A stretch of 64,000 bases of DNA from Anaerotruncus colihominis. GTDB taxonomy: Bacteria; Bacillota; Clostridia; Oscillospirales; Ruminococcaceae. Below the pieces are notes generated by a model. It was not told the origin of the DNA. It saw nothing but the letters and a program-made list of their open reading frames with translations, and ran no database searches. A program made the translations under genes and the position numbers. This document shows positions 52,115 through 60,820 of this stretch, piece after piece. How positions within the stretch are numbered: position 1 is the first letter of the stretch; each line of letters opens with the position of its first letter. The stretch lies in contig NZ_VIQT01000003.1 in assembly GCF_010206195.1 (NCBI RefSeq), positions 62,001-126,000 on the forward strand, written 5' to 3'.

Positions 52115-52839
52115 GTCAGCGCCTCCTGTTTTGGCCTTGCCCGCCCGCCGCGTTCAAACGAAACCTGACCGCCGTCAACCGTGATGCGGCGCGCCTTGAC
52201 AAGCTCAAGCACCGCCAGAAACGTCGCGACAAGCTCGCTGCGGTCCGTACTTGTCAAAAACAGGCTCTCATACGACGCGCTGCCTGTCCGGTAAAGCCCG
52301 CGCAGGATATGCAGAATCCGGCTGCCGACCGATACGACGCGGCGCGCCACAATCCCCGAAAAGGCGCGCGCCGGCGGCGGCAGACGCCGCGCGCCGCGCC
52401 CGGCCGCGTCACGGTACGCATTATAAAGGACCTGCGGGGAATGCGTCAGCTTGTAGGAGTGGTCAGCGGGCAGCTTCATCGGCTGCCGCGCAAAATTCAG
52501 ATACAACCGGCTGAGCGCGCCAAGCTGCGCGGCCACCCGTTGGCAGACCTGATACTCCAAAAGCTGCCCCTGCAATTCGGCCTTGAGCTTGACGCCCTCC
52601 TCCTCGTGGCGAGGCAGCAGCATTGCTGTTTTAATATATACAAGCCGCGCGGCCATCTCCAGAAATTCGCTGGCGATTTCCAGATCGTCCTGTCCCATCG
52701 CGTCGATATAGGCCAGATACTGCTCGAGCAGCGCTGAAATCTCTATATCGCAGATATCAAGCTTATGCTTTTGGATCAGATACAAAAGAAGGTCGAGCGG
52801 ACCTTCAAACCCGCCCGTCTTGAACTGAGGCTTTTCCAT
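52111..52839 (-). CDS. scpA: Segregation and condensation protein A
   Basis: A 242-residue kleisin of the condensin complex. The family start FKTGGFEGPLDLLLYLIQKHKLDICDIEI is clear, with LEIASEFLEMAARLVYIKTAMLLP after it and a C-terminal winged helix (ELVATFLAVLELVKARRITV). The ATG giving MEKPQFKT is used; a GTG two codons earlier, with GGAG at the right distance, overlaps the previous stop and is equally possible. Confidence 0.94.
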   Translation of the reverse strand: MEKPQFKTGGFEGPLDLLLYLIQKHKLDICDIEISALLEQYLAYIDAMGQDDLEIASEFLEMAARLVYIKTAMLLPRHEEEGVKLKAELQGQLLEYQVCQRVAAQLGALSRLYLNFARQPMKLPADHSYKLTHSPQVLYNAYRDAAGRGARRLPPPARAFSGIVARRVVSVGSRILHILRGLYRTGSASYESLFLTSTDRSELVATFLAVLELVKARRITVDGGQVSFERGGRARPKQEALT

Positions 52840-52841
52840 GC

Positions 52842-53516
52842 TCACAGGATCATCTCCGCGATCACATTGACAAAGCCGGTCAAAAAATTCAGCCCTTTGA
52901 ACAGCAGATTGCTCAGGAACACCAGCGGTATATTGAGCGCACCGCTCACGACGAGCACAAGCAGAACGATGTAAATGACCTGCTGGTACTGGCGCACCTT
53001 GTACTCCCACTTTGCCGGCACAAAAAAGCTGAGGATGGAAAAACCGTCGAGCGGCGGCACCGGCAGAAGATTGAACACCGCAAGAGACACATTAATAGAC
53101 GCCATTGTGATGAAAACCCATTCCAAAATCGCCAGCGCCCCGCCTATATTCGTCATCAGGATAATAACCATTAAAATTTTGGCAATCAGCAGCGAAAGCA
53201 GCGCCAGGAGCAAATTAGCAGCCGGGCCAGCCAGCGATGTGAGCGCCATGCCCGCGCGCATGGAAATACGCCGGTCAAAACGCCGCGGGTCCACCGGCAC
53301 AGGCTTTGCCCACCCAAACCTCTGGGTTAAAATCAGCATCAGAGCGCCAATCGGGTCAAGATGACGCAAAGGATTCAGATCAAGCCTTCCCTGGCGCGCG
53401 GCCGTATCGTCCCCAAGCTTATACGCCATCCAGGCATGGGCGAATTCATGTACCGGCAGCGATGTAACCAGTACGATCAATGTCACAAAAAATGTCTGCA
53501 TGTTAAAAATCCCCAT
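52842..53516 (-). CDS. Site-2 protease family membrane metalloprotease (M50)
   Basis: A 224-residue membrane protein with the zinc motif HEFAH (His23, Glu24, His27) at the end of the first membrane segment, four more spans, and the second metal motif NLLPVPPLDGFSIL. It belongs to the short YwhC-like group without PDZ domain. Its substrate is unknown. AAAGG precedes the ATG. It is first in the scpAB operon, a common arrangement in Clostridia. Confidence 0.92.
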   Translation of the reverse strand: MGIFNMQTFFVTLIVLVTSLPVHEFAHAWMAYKLGDDTAARQGRLDLNPLRHLDPIGALMLILTQRFGWAKPVPVDPRRFDRRISMRAGMALTSLAGPAANLLLALLSLLIAKILMVIILMTNIGGALAILEWVFITMASINVSLAVFNLLPVPPLDGFSILSFFVPAKWEYKVRQYQQVIYIVLLVLVVSGALNIPLVFLSNLLFKGLNFLTGFVNVIAEMIL

Positions 53517-53583
53517 ATCCGTGCCTTTCCGGGCAGGGCTATGCCCCTCTCCCCATTGTTCATAATGGTAATGATCATGGATT

Positions 53584-53612
53584 ATTATACCGATTCCCAA
53601 CGTAAAATACAA
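53584..53612 (-). promoter_or_regulatory. Promoter of the M50-scpAB-gerW-rluB operon
   Basis: Minus-strand -35 TTGTAT (53607-53612), 17-base spacer, -10 TATAAT (53584-53589). Confidence 0.7.
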
Positions 53613-53672
53613 GCGGATTCGCCCGAAATCAGCTCGCTGCGCCGTCAAAATGAAAATTTTGCAAAAAAGCCC

Positions 53673-53701
53673 TTGCATTTGTCCGGTAAATCTGATAGAA
53701 T
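53673..53701 (+). promoter_or_regulatory. rpmB promoter
   Basis: Plus-strand -35 TTGCAT (53673-53678), 17-base spacer, -10 TAGAAT (53696-53701), diverging from the M50 operon promoter. Confidence 0.65.
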
Positions 53702-53752
53702 ACCAATGTTGACTTTAAAAACAGAATGGATAAAACAGAGGAGGTGCAGAAC

Positions 53753-53941
53753 ATGGCAAAATGCGATATCTGCGGTAAAGGCGTAACGTTCGGAATCAGG
53801 GTTTCTCACTCGCACAGGCGCTCCAACAGGGCATGGAAACCCAACGTACAGCGCGTCAAGGCGCTTGTAGACGGGACCCCCCGCCACATCTATGCCTGCA
53901 CCCGCTGCCTGCGTTCCGATAAGGTTCAGCGCGCGCTGTAA
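53753..53941 (+). CDS. rpmB: Ribosomal protein L28
   Basis: A 62-residue large-subunit protein. It begins MAKCDICGKGVTFGIRVSHSHRRSNRAWKPN and keeps two CxxC pairs (CDIC and CTRC), so it is the zinc-binding form. GGAGG is about eight bases before the ATG. It is a single gene with its own promoter and terminator. Confidence 0.97.
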   Translation: MAKCDICGKGVTFGIRVSHSHRRSNRAWKPNVQRVKALVDGTPRHIYACTRCLRSDKVQRAL

Positions 53942-53959
53942 GCCAACTGCAATTTGAGA

Positions 53960-53985
53960 GGACGCCGCTTCACGGCGTCCTTTTT
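53960..53985 (+). terminator. rpmB terminator
   Basis: Stem AGGACGCCG/CGGCGTCCT with a five-base loop followed by TTTTT. Confidence 0.85.
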
Positions 53986-54114
53986 GTATCTGTGGCTACT
54001 GTGCCTTTTCTCCCCATTGCGACAGCGCGATATGCTATCATATGTCTGGATATCCGGTCGCTCCTGCTTTCAAGACAAGCCCCGGGCGGCCGGTAAAAAA
54101 GAGAGGTAATTGGC

Positions 54115-54879
54115 ATGCGAAAAGCATTGATCACCGGAGCCAGCTCCGGTCTTGGGCGTGATCTGGCGCGTGTCCTCAGCGGACGCGGCTATGATCTGAT
54201 TCTTGTCGCGCGCCGCCGCGACCGGCTCGAGGCGCTCGCGCGCACCTTGCCGACCAGGACGCGCATCATCTGTGCGGACCTGTCCGACGCCGGCCGCTGC
54301 AAATCTCTGTACGACGAAACGCGCAGCGAGCAGATCGACCTGCTTATCAACAACGCCGGGTTTGGCCAGTTCGGCGCTTTCTGCGAAACACAGCTCGACA
54401 CGGAGCTGCGGATGATCGATACAAACATCCGCGCCGTGCATATCCTGACCAAGCTGTTCCTGCGTGATTTGGTCGCGCGGGACAGCGGCTATATTCTCAA
54501 CGTGGCATCGATGGCCGGTTTTATGCCGGGGCCCGGCATGGCCTGCTACTACGCGACAAAGGCGTATGTGCTGCGTCTGACGCAGTCGATCGGCGAGGAG
54601 CTGCGCCGCCGCAAAAGCGCCGTTTATATCGGCATGCTCTGCCCCGGTCCAGTCGACACGGAGTTTGGCGCGACGGCCGATGTGCGTTTTTGTATGCCGT
54701 CGCTGCCAAGTGTCGAGGTCGCTTCCTATGCGGTCGACCAGATGTTCCGCCGTAAGCGCCTGATCATCCCCGGCAAAACAATGAAGGTTATGAAGTTCGC
54801 CGCCCGCCTCGCTCCGGAATCGCTGCTTGCGCGCGTCTGCGGATTCGTAAACCGCCCCCCGCTTTTCCCGCTTTTTTGA
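54115..54879 (+). CDS. Short-chain dehydrogenase/reductase
   Basis: A 254-residue NAD(P)-dependent oxidoreductase. The cofactor motif TGASSGLG is at 7-14, NNAG follows at about residue 80, the catalytic serine is in NVASMAG, and YYATK gives the Tyr/Lys pair. The substrate is unknown; the sequence resembles the DltE/YqjQ-type group acting on lipids or ketones. The last codons (LFPLF and the stop) lie inside the composite repeat, which also supplies a T-rich hairpin behind the gene. Confidence 0.9.
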   Translation: MRKALITGASSGLGRDLARVLSGRGYDLILVARRRDRLEALARTLPTRTRIICADLSDAGRCKSLYDETRSEQIDLLINNAGFGQFGAFCETQLDTELRMIDTNIRAVHILTKLFLRDLVARDSGYILNVASMAGFMPGPGMACYYATKAYVLRLTQSIGEELRRRKSAVYIGMLCPGPVDTEFGATADVRFCMPSLPSVEVASYAVDQMFRRKRLIIPGKTMKVMKFAARLAPESLLARVCGFVNRPPLFPLF

Positions 54880-55065
54880 AAAAAAGCTCGGCAAAAAACT
54901 TCATACCTTTTTTGAAAAAAAGGTATGCCAAAAAACTTTAGTCGGCTGCGCTCCAGCCTTTTTGAAAAAAGGCTTCGGCGAAAAACTTTAATCGGCTACG
55001 CCGCGAATAGTGGGGCAGGTTCCAGTATTTTTACAGGCTGCGCCGCGAACAGCGGGGGCGGGTGT
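54866..55065. repeat. Composite intergenic repeat, copy 2 (inverted)
   Basis: Read on this strand it begins TTCCCGCTTTTTTGAAAAAA, the reverse complement of the end of the copy at 35184-35335. It then has two extra TTTTTTGAAAAAA hairpins (54907 and 54957), followed by ACGCCGCGAATAGTGGGGCA and CTGCGCCGCGAACAGCGGGG. These pieces match the first copy in reversed order on the opposite strand. The remaining gap to 55121 holds nothing I can assign. Confidence 0.85.
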
Positions 55066-55121
55066 GGATTTTGCAAGCTCCGCCTTTCTGGCAACAGTGC
55101 AGCCACCGCATTCCTCTTTCT

Positions 55122-55169
55122 AAGATAAAGCATCCGCCGCGGTTTTGGCCGCGGCGGATGCTTTATCTT
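55122..55169. terminator. Terminator behind gpsA
   Basis: A long hairpin with 20-bp arms (AGATAAAGCATCCGCCGCGG and complement) and a six-base loop, 23 bases after the gpsA stop. It is symmetric enough to work in both directions. Confidence 0.8.
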
Positions 55170-55191
55170 TTAAAACGGCTCTTTCTTTGCC

Positions 55192-56205
55192 TTAGCGGCT
55201 GAGAAGCCAGATAACCTCGGATTCATGCCGCTTGGGCCGGCCCATCAGATCACGGATCGCAGCGTCGGGACGCTTACCCTCATACAGCACGGCGTAGACT
55301 TCACGGATAATGGGCATCTCCACACCAGCGCGCCGCGCCAGTTCCCAGGCGCATTTTGCCGCCGTGTAGCCCTCGACGGTCATACCCACCTCGTCAATGG
55401 CTTCCTGCGCCGTTTTGCCCTGCCCGATCAGGATGCCTGTGCGCCGGTTGCGCGAATGCATCGACGTGCACGTCACGATCAAATCGCCGATGCCTGAAAG
55501 CCCCGCGAACGTCTCCATCGATGCGCCCATCGCCACGCCAAGCCGCGCAATCTCGGTGATGCCGCGCGTCATCAGCGCCGCTTTCGAATTGTCACCCAAC
55601 CCAAGCCCGTCAGCCGTGCCGGCCGCAAGCGCAATAACATTTTTAAGCGCGCCGCCAAGCTCAACGCCCGTCACATCGTCGTTGACATAGATGCGCAACG
55701 TCGGGTTCATCAGCGTGTCCTGTACAAATTCCGCAGCCGCGCGGCTGCGCGACGCGGCGACGACCGTCGTCGGGACGCCGCGCGCAACCTCCTCGGCGTG
55801 GGAAGGTCCAGACAGGATAACGACGCTGTTTTCCAGCAGCTCCTCTGAGATCACCTGCGAGAGCGTTTTAAGCGTCCCTGTTTCGAAGCCCTTTGCCACG
55901 CATGTCACAACCGCATCCCGGCCGACGCGCCCCTTGATGGACGCGCAGACGCCGCGCACGGCAAACGACGGCGCCGCCACAATCACCAGCGGCGCGCTGA
56001 CCGCCTGTGGAAGCTCCCAAACCATTTTGACCGTCTCCGGAATTTTCACGCCCGGCAAAAGCTTCTTATGCTCCCGCGCGGCGGACAGCGTCTCGATCTC
56101 CTCCTGAAACGGTGAATACAACGTTGTTTCGTGTCCATTCTGCGCGCACATGACGGCCAGAGCCGTGCCGAAGCCGCCCGCGCCGAGAATCAAAATTTCT
56201 GCCAT
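55192..56205 (-). CDS. gpsA: Glycerol-3-phosphate dehydrogenase [NAD(P)+]
   Basis: A 337-residue enzyme making glycerol-3-phosphate for phospholipids. The cofactor motif GAGGFGTALA is at 7-16; SGPSHAEEVARG, the catalytic lysine region GGALKNVIALAAG, and GDNSKAALMTRG follow. AGGAGG precedes the ATG. It directly follows plsY, which uses its product. Confidence 0.97.
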   Translation of the reverse strand: MAEILILGAGGFGTALAVMCAQNGHETTLYSPFQEEIETLSAAREHKKLLPGVKIPETVKMVWELPQAVSAPLVIVAAPSFAVRGVCASIKGRVGRDAVVTCVAKGFETGTLKTLSQVISEELLENSVVILSGPSHAEEVARGVPTTVVAASRSRAAAEFVQDTLMNPTLRIYVNDDVTGVELGGALKNVIALAAGTADGLGLGDNSKAALMTRGITEIARLGVAMGASMETFAGLSGIGDLIVTCTSMHSRNRRTGILIGQGKTAQEAIDEVGMTVEGYTAAKCAWELARRAGVEMPIIREVYAVLYEGKRPDAAIRDLMGRPKRHESEVIWLLSR

Positions 56206-56222
56206 GCAGATTCCTCCTGTCG

Positions 56223-56891
56223 TCAGCCTTCCTTTTTCTGCCCGAACCGGTATTCTGTCCCGGCAAGCAGGCGTTTGATATTTTCGCGGTGCATAAAAGC
56301 GCCCAGGCAGCTTAACAGCAACGCGAAAGCAAAATTAAACAGAAGCGGCCGCCCCTCGATATAATTGACCAGCAGTGTAAAAAATGGGAACAGGATATAC
56401 CCGATGATCACAGTGAGCGAAACAATTTTTACAATAAATACCACTGGCAGGAGCAGCACGACCAGCAGCGCAAACACAACCCAATTGAGCATCAGCACGA
56501 CGCCCAGGCTTGTGAGCACGCCCTTGCCGCCTTTGAAGCCGAAATACAATGGAAACAGGTGGCCAAGCACCACAAAAAAGCCCGCGATATAGCCGCCGTC
56601 AAGCACTGTAATCCCCGCCAGTGTAAAGATCATACGCCCGACCGCCACAGCGACAATTCCCTTGCCGAAATCACCAAGCGCCGTAAAGGCCGCCATTTTT
56701 TTACCGTAATTGCGCAGGATATTTGTCATGCCGGCGTTGCCGCTGCCGTGGCGGCGTACATCGTCCTGCGCGCCAACGCGCGAGACGATCACCGCAAAGC
56801 TCACGCTTCCGATCAGATAGGCCGCCAGCGCGACAACTGCCGCAAAAGACCAGAACTTCACGCTCAATGATATCACACCCCTTGTCATCAT
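56223..56891 (-). CDS. plsY: Glycerol-3-phosphate acyltransferase
   Basis: A membrane enzyme of about 222 residues acylating glycerol-3-phosphate with acyl-phosphate. Motifs are HGSGNAGMTNILRNYG, the central GGYIAGFFVVLGHLFP, and YFGFKGGKGVLTSLG. Five membrane segments are seen. The start is uncertain: the first ATG is given, but AAGGGG lies before a TTG (56867) that would give a protein eight residues shorter. It lies between der and gpsA. Confidence 0.94.
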   Translation of the reverse strand: MMTRGVISLSVKFWSFAAVVALAAYLIGSVSFAVIVSRVGAQDDVRRHGSGNAGMTNILRNYGKKMAAFTALGDFGKGIVAVAVGRMIFTLAGITVLDGGYIAGFFVVLGHLFPLYFGFKGGKGVLTSLGVVLMLNWVVFALLVVLLLPVVFIVKIVSLTVIIGYILFPFFTLLVNYIEGRPLLFNFAFALLLSCLGAFMHRENIKRLLAGTEYRFGQKKEG

Positions 56892-56909
56892 TCCGTCGGT
56901 TTATGGGCG

Positions 56910-58238
56910 TTACCGTTTTTTATCGCCGCGTTCGCGCACCACAATGCGGATCGGCGTCCCGGACAGGCCGAATGTTTCACGGATCTGATTTTCCAGGTAA
57001 CGCTGATAGGAAAAGTGGAACAGCTCGCTGTTGTTGCAGAAAAACACAAACGTTGGCGGGCGCGTTGCCGCCTGCGTACAGAAATAGATACGCAGACGTT
57101 TTCCCTTATCTGTTGGCGGCTGTACGCGCGCCGTGGCCACGGACAGCATATCGTTGAGCCGTCCTGTGGAGATACGCATCGCGTTCTGGCTGTTAACATA
57201 TTGTATCTGCTCAAACAGCTTGTCGATGCGTTGTCCCGTCATCGCCGAGATAAACAGGATCGGCGCGTAGGACATGAAGGAAAAATCCATCTCCAGCTTT
57301 TTACGGAACGTCTGCATCGTTTTGCCGTCCTTTTCAATCGCGTCCCACTTGTTGACAGCGACAATGCAGCCCTTGCCGCGTTCATGCGCATAACCGGCAA
57401 TCTTGCTGTCCTGCTCCGTGAAGCCGACCGTCGCGTCGATCATGATAACGCACACGTCGCTGCGGTCGACCGCCATATATGCGCGCAGCACGCTGTACCG
57501 CTCGATCTGCTCCTCAACGCGCGACTTGCGCCGGATACCGGCTGTATCAATGAACACAAAATGGCCATATCCGTTTTCGACAACCGTGTCGACCGCGTCG
57601 CGCGTCGTACCCGCTATGTCGGAGACAATCGACCGTTCCTCGCCCGCCACACGGTTGACAAGCGACGATTTCCCGACGTTCGGCTTACCGATAACGGCGA
57701 CCTTTACATAATCCTCGCCATACTCGTCGGCGCGGTCGAAATCAATATGTTCATAACATGCGTCGAGCAGGTCGCCGGTGCCGTGCCCATGCACAGACGA
57801 CACGGCGATCGGGTCGCCGAGGCCGAGGTTGTAAAACTCATAAAAATCAGGCGGTACATCGCCGAGGCGGTCGCATTTGTTGACCGCCAACACCACCGGC
57901 TTTCCGCTTTTTTGCAGCATGACGGCGACATCCTGGTCGGTCGCCGTCACGCCCGATTGGATATCCGTCACCAGGATAATCACATCGGCGCTGTCAATGG
58001 CAAGCTGTGCCTGGCGGCGCATCTGCGAAAGGATTTTGTCGGTTGAATACGGCTCGATGCCGCCTGTATCGACAAGCATGACCGTCTTGGCACGCCACTC
58101 GCATTCGTAATAGACGCGGTCGCGCGTCACGCCGGGCGTATCCTCCACAATGGATATGCGCGCGCCTGCCAGCTTATTAAAAAGGGTCGATTTTCCCACA
58201 TTGGGCCGCCCTACAATTGCAATCAATGGTTTACTCAT
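56910..58238 (-). CDS. der: Ribosome biogenesis GTPase Der (EngA)
   Basis: A 442-residue essential GTPase with two tandem G domains: P-loops GRPNVGKST at the start and GKPNVGKSS near residue 183, NKCD and NKWD guanine motifs, and DTGG and DTAG switch regions. The C-terminal KH-like domain ends TPIRIVVRERGDKKR. It helps assemble the 50S subunit. It lies between the DUF512 gene and plsY, as is usual in Clostridia. Confidence 0.97.
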   Translation of the reverse strand: MSKPLIAIVGRPNVGKSTLFNKLAGARISIVEDTPGVTRDRVYYECEWRAKTVMLVDTGGIEPYSTDKILSQMRRQAQLAIDSADVIILVTDIQSGVTATDQDVAVMLQKSGKPVVLAVNKCDRLGDVPPDFYEFYNLGLGDPIAVSSVHGHGTGDLLDACYEHIDFDRADEYGEDYVKVAVIGKPNVGKSSLVNRVAGEERSIVSDIAGTTRDAVDTVVENGYGHFVFIDTAGIRRKSRVEEQIERYSVLRAYMAVDRSDVCVIMIDATVGFTEQDSKIAGYAHERGKGCIVAVNKWDAIEKDGKTMQTFRKKLEMDFSFMSYAPILFISAMTGQRIDKLFEQIQYVNSQNAMRISTGRLNDMLSVATARVQPPTDKGKRLRIYFCTQAATRPPTFVFFCNNSELFHFSYQRYLENQIRETFGLSGTPIRIVVRERGDKKR

Positions 58239-58303
58239 CCGTCTGTTCCTTTCCGACGCCCGCCCCGCGGGCCGTCAAAGGGCCTGTTGACCGGCAAAAC
58301 GCC

Positions 58304-59608
58304 TCAGCTTCGCCCGGTCATCGCGTCATAGAGCGCATAGCCGTCGTTGTCGACAGCGCAAAGCTTGACGCCAAGCGTTCTTTCCACCTCATCGGCCGTC
58401 ACATCGTCCAGAAAGCAGTCGCGTTCATGGCGCAGCATGACCGATGGGATCAGCAGCCGCCCGCCAAGCGGCGCGCCGCCGAGCTGCTCGATCAGATCGC
58501 GCCCGGTGACAAGCCCCGCCACAGTGATCGTCTCGCCGAAAAAGCGGTTGGCAATCGGACGTACATCGACCGTCACGCCCGGATGACGCTGCATCACACG
58601 CGCAGCCAGCCTTTTTAACATCGGCGCGGCAGCGGCGCCGGTCGCCAGCGTGGCACTGGCGGCCGCGCCGTCCTCGCCGTCGAGCGCGAGCGCCGCGGAA
58701 AATTCACTTTCCAAAAGCGTCAGCAACCCGACGCCGTTGTCAAGCTGGTCGAAGTCGCCGTAATATTCGACATCCGGAAGCGGCCGGCTGGCCGCGAGGA
58801 AAAATTCATCCGACGGATACACCGTGCGCGCCGCGCCGCGCGCGGTCTGACGCGCGGCGAACCGCTCGATGATATCGATCGTGCGCGCCGCACCCTCGCT
58901 TGTAAAGGGCTTGAGCGGCGTCAGCCCGTCGCGGTACTTTGTCAGCCCGACCGGCACGCACGCGATGCTCTGAAGGTTCGGCCCCAGCGCGTCGAGATCC
59001 AGAAGCGTCCGCTCGAGCGCCGCGCCGTCGTTCAGCCCCGGGCACAGCACAAGCTGCGCGTTGACGCGGATGCCTGCCCCGGTCAGGCGGCCGATATAGC
59101 GCAGGCTGTCGGCCGCCTGAGGATTTTTCATAAGCTGTACGCGCAGCGCCGGGTCGGTTGTATGGACGGAAATATTCACTGGGGATATACGCATCTTTAT
59201 AATACGGTCTATATCCGCGTCCGTCAAGTTGGTCAGGGTGATATAATTGCCGAACAAAAACGACATGCGGCTGTCGTCATCCTTAAAATAAAGCGAATCG
59301 CGCATACCGGGCGGCATCTGATCTACAAAGCAAAACACGCATTTGTTTTTGCAGGTATGCTGCTTGTCCATCAGATACGTTTCAAACTCCAGCCCGATAT
59401 CGTCGTATTCGCCCTTTGAAATATGCGCAGTAAACGGCTTGCCTGCGCGCAGCAGCTCAAGCGTGACGCGGCGGCTCGTCACATAAAAGCGGTAATCGAG
59501 CACATCGGCAATCGGGTGCCCGTCGACGGCCAACAGCGTATCGCCCGGGCGGATATCCGCGCGGGCGGCGTATGAAGCAGACTCGACACTTTGAATCAGG
59601 ACTGGCAT
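58304..59608 (-). CDS. DUF512 protein with PDZ and radical-SAM-like domains
   Basis: A 434-residue protein. An N-terminal PDZ-like part (residues 1-70, ADIRPGDTLLAVDGHPI) precedes a cysteine motif CKNKCVFCF (Cys86, Cys90, Cys93) characteristic of radical-SAM iron-sulfur clusters, and the DUF512 region (YPSDEFFLAASRPLPDVEYY). The substrate is unknown. AGGAG is nine bases before the ATG. It heads the der-plsY-gpsA unit, a conserved arrangement in spore-forming Clostridia. Confidence 0.92.
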   Translation of the reverse strand: MPVLIQSVESASYAARADIRPGDTLLAVDGHPIADVLDYRFYVTSRRVTLELLRAGKPFTAHISKGEYDDIGLEFETYLMDKQHTCKNKCVFCFVDQMPPGMRDSLYFKDDDSRMSFLFGNYITLTNLTDADIDRIIKMRISPVNISVHTTDPALRVQLMKNPQAADSLRYIGRLTGAGIRVNAQLVLCPGLNDGAALERTLLDLDALGPNLQSIACVPVGLTKYRDGLTPLKPFTSEGAARTIDIIERFAARQTARGAARTVYPSDEFFLAASRPLPDVEYYGDFDQLDNGVGLLTLLESEFSAALALDGEDGAAASATLATGAAAAPMLKRLAARVMQRHPGVTVDVRPIANRFFGETITVAGLVTGRDLIEQLGGAPLGGRLLIPSVMLRHERDCFLDDVTADEVERTLGVKLCAVDNDGYALYDAMTGRS

Positions 59609-59705
59609 ATTTTTACACTCCTATAATACGGCCCGCATCCAGATTACATGACAGCGGTCCGGCTACAGCGCGCTGCTAATCCGCGAAGCGTCTGTATAAC
59701 AAAAA

Positions 59706-59727
59706 GAGGCGGAATTCCTTCCGCCTC
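59706..59727 (-). terminator. Terminator behind rpmF
   Basis: Stem GAGGCGGAA/TTCCGCCTC with a four-base loop; the minus strand continues TTTTTG. It is 18 bases after the rpmF stop. Confidence 0.85.
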
Positions 59728-59744
59728 CATCGTCACCGGCGCGT

Positions 59745-59927
59745 TTACGCCTCGACCTTGATCACTTCACGATCCTTGTAGTAACCGCAGCTCGGGCAAA
59801 CCCTGTGGGGCGTTTTCAGTTCGCCGCAGTGAGTGCACTTCGAGAACGCGGGGGCCTCCAGCTTCCAGACGTTGGAGCGTCTTTTGTTTTTACGTGCTTT
59901 CGAGCTTTTCCTCTTTGGTACTGCCAT
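59745..59927 (-). CDS. rpmF: Ribosomal protein L32
   Basis: A 60-residue large-subunit protein starting MAVPKRKSSKARKNKRRSN. It keeps four zinc cysteines in CTHCGELKTPHRVCPSCGYY. AAAGGAGG lies before the ATG. It follows the yceD-like gene, the standard pair. Confidence 0.97.
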   Translation of the reverse strand: MAVPKRKSSKARKNKRRSNVWKLEAPAFSKCTHCGELKTPHRVCPSCGYYKDREVIKVEA

Positions 59928-60002
59928 CTTTGGGCACCTCCTTTTTGTGGTCGTATGTCAGGACATACCGCGCCCGCAGGGCGCGGGCATTCTTTTTTTC
60001 AC

Positions 60003-60500
60003 TTATTCGCCAAGCAGCTCCCGCAGCTTATCAAGCCGTGGGTCGCGCTGGGAGCGGTCGCAGCCGCAATCCCCTTCATTGAGGTTCGCGCCGCAGACAG
60101 GACAAAGCCCCTTGCAGCCTTCGACGCACAAAACCGAGGTGGGGAGTTCGAGGAGAATATCGGCAGTGGCCAGCTCTGCCAAATCAAGCTGCCCGTCCGA
60201 TACTACTATATACTCATCGTTGTCCTCACGGTTCAGGGATAAAACCGCCGTGTGCGTGAATTCCAGATGCTGCGGGCGCGACAGCGGCGTAAGACACCGA
60301 TCGCATACCGCGCCGAGCACGAAATCCGCCTGATAGCCAATGCCGACGATCCCCGCACGGTTCTGCGCACGTCCGGCGATCCTGACAGGGCCTTCAAACA
60401 GCCTGTCCCCGTGCCGCTTCACGTCCGAAAGGTCCACTTCGCCGGAAAAATCCTGCGCGCGGCCTGGATTGTCAAACAGCTCGGAAAGATCAACCTTCAT
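60003..60500 (-). CDS. yceD: YceD family (DUF177) large-subunit rRNA accumulation protein
   Basis: A 165-residue protein with the DUF177 signature: VCDRCLTPLSRPQHLEFTH, then LDLAELATADILLELPTSVLC and the C-terminal cysteine cluster CVEGCKGLCPVCGANLNEGDC. Homologues promote 23S rRNA accumulation. It is paired with rpmF and has a consensus promoter. Confidence 0.93.
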   Translation of the reverse strand: MKVDLSELFDNPGRAQDFSGEVDLSDVKRHGDRLFEGPVRIAGRAQNRAGIVGIGYQADFVLGAVCDRCLTPLSRPQHLEFTHTAVLSLNREDNDEYIVVSDGQLDLAELATADILLELPTSVLCVEGCKGLCPVCGANLNEGDCGCDRSQRDPRLDKLRELLGE

Positions 60501-60584
60501 ACTGCATACTCCGTTCAGGGTTCAATACCCAGGGGCTGCATTTGCGGATTTGGACCCACTTCCCCCGCAAATGTCACGAAATTT

Positions 60585-60613
60585 ATTATACCCATTTTTG
60601 CATTGCCTGTCAA
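60585..60613 (-). promoter_or_regulatory. Consensus promoter of yceD-rpmF
   Basis: Minus-strand -35 TTGACA (60608-60613), 17-base spacer, -10 TATAAT (60585-60590): a full match to the vegetative consensus. Confidence 0.88.
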
Positions 60614-60729
60614 GATCTTCCCTGCAAAACTTCATGCGATGAACAGTTTGTCAGCGCTGCATATAAAATACCTGCGCATGAAGTTTTCTGGCTCATGGCC
60701 GCCCGCCCCGGCGACCGGACGGTGCGCCG

Positions 60730-60795
60730 TTTCTGCTGTGCTTTTGCACAGCAGAAAAAAAGCCGCCGCACCGCATTTTCATGCGGCGCGGCGGC
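60730..60795 (-). terminator. Hairpins after the P-loop gene
   Basis: The first minus-strand hairpin has 15-bp arms GCCGCCGCGCCGCAT/ATGCGGTGCGGCGGC (one mismatch, 60762-60795) followed by TTTTTTT. A second hairpin, TTTCTGCTGTGC/GCACAGCAGAAA (60730-60756), follows at once. Together they end the pgi transcript. Confidence 0.85.
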
Positions 60796-60820
60796 GGAGC
60801 GTCCCGCTGTATTCCGCGGC

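Noticed and set aside
54070-54894. A 274-codon minus-strand frame opposite the SDR gene
   Set aside because: Antisense shadow; the plus strand has TGASSGLG, NNAG and YxxxK motifs in order.
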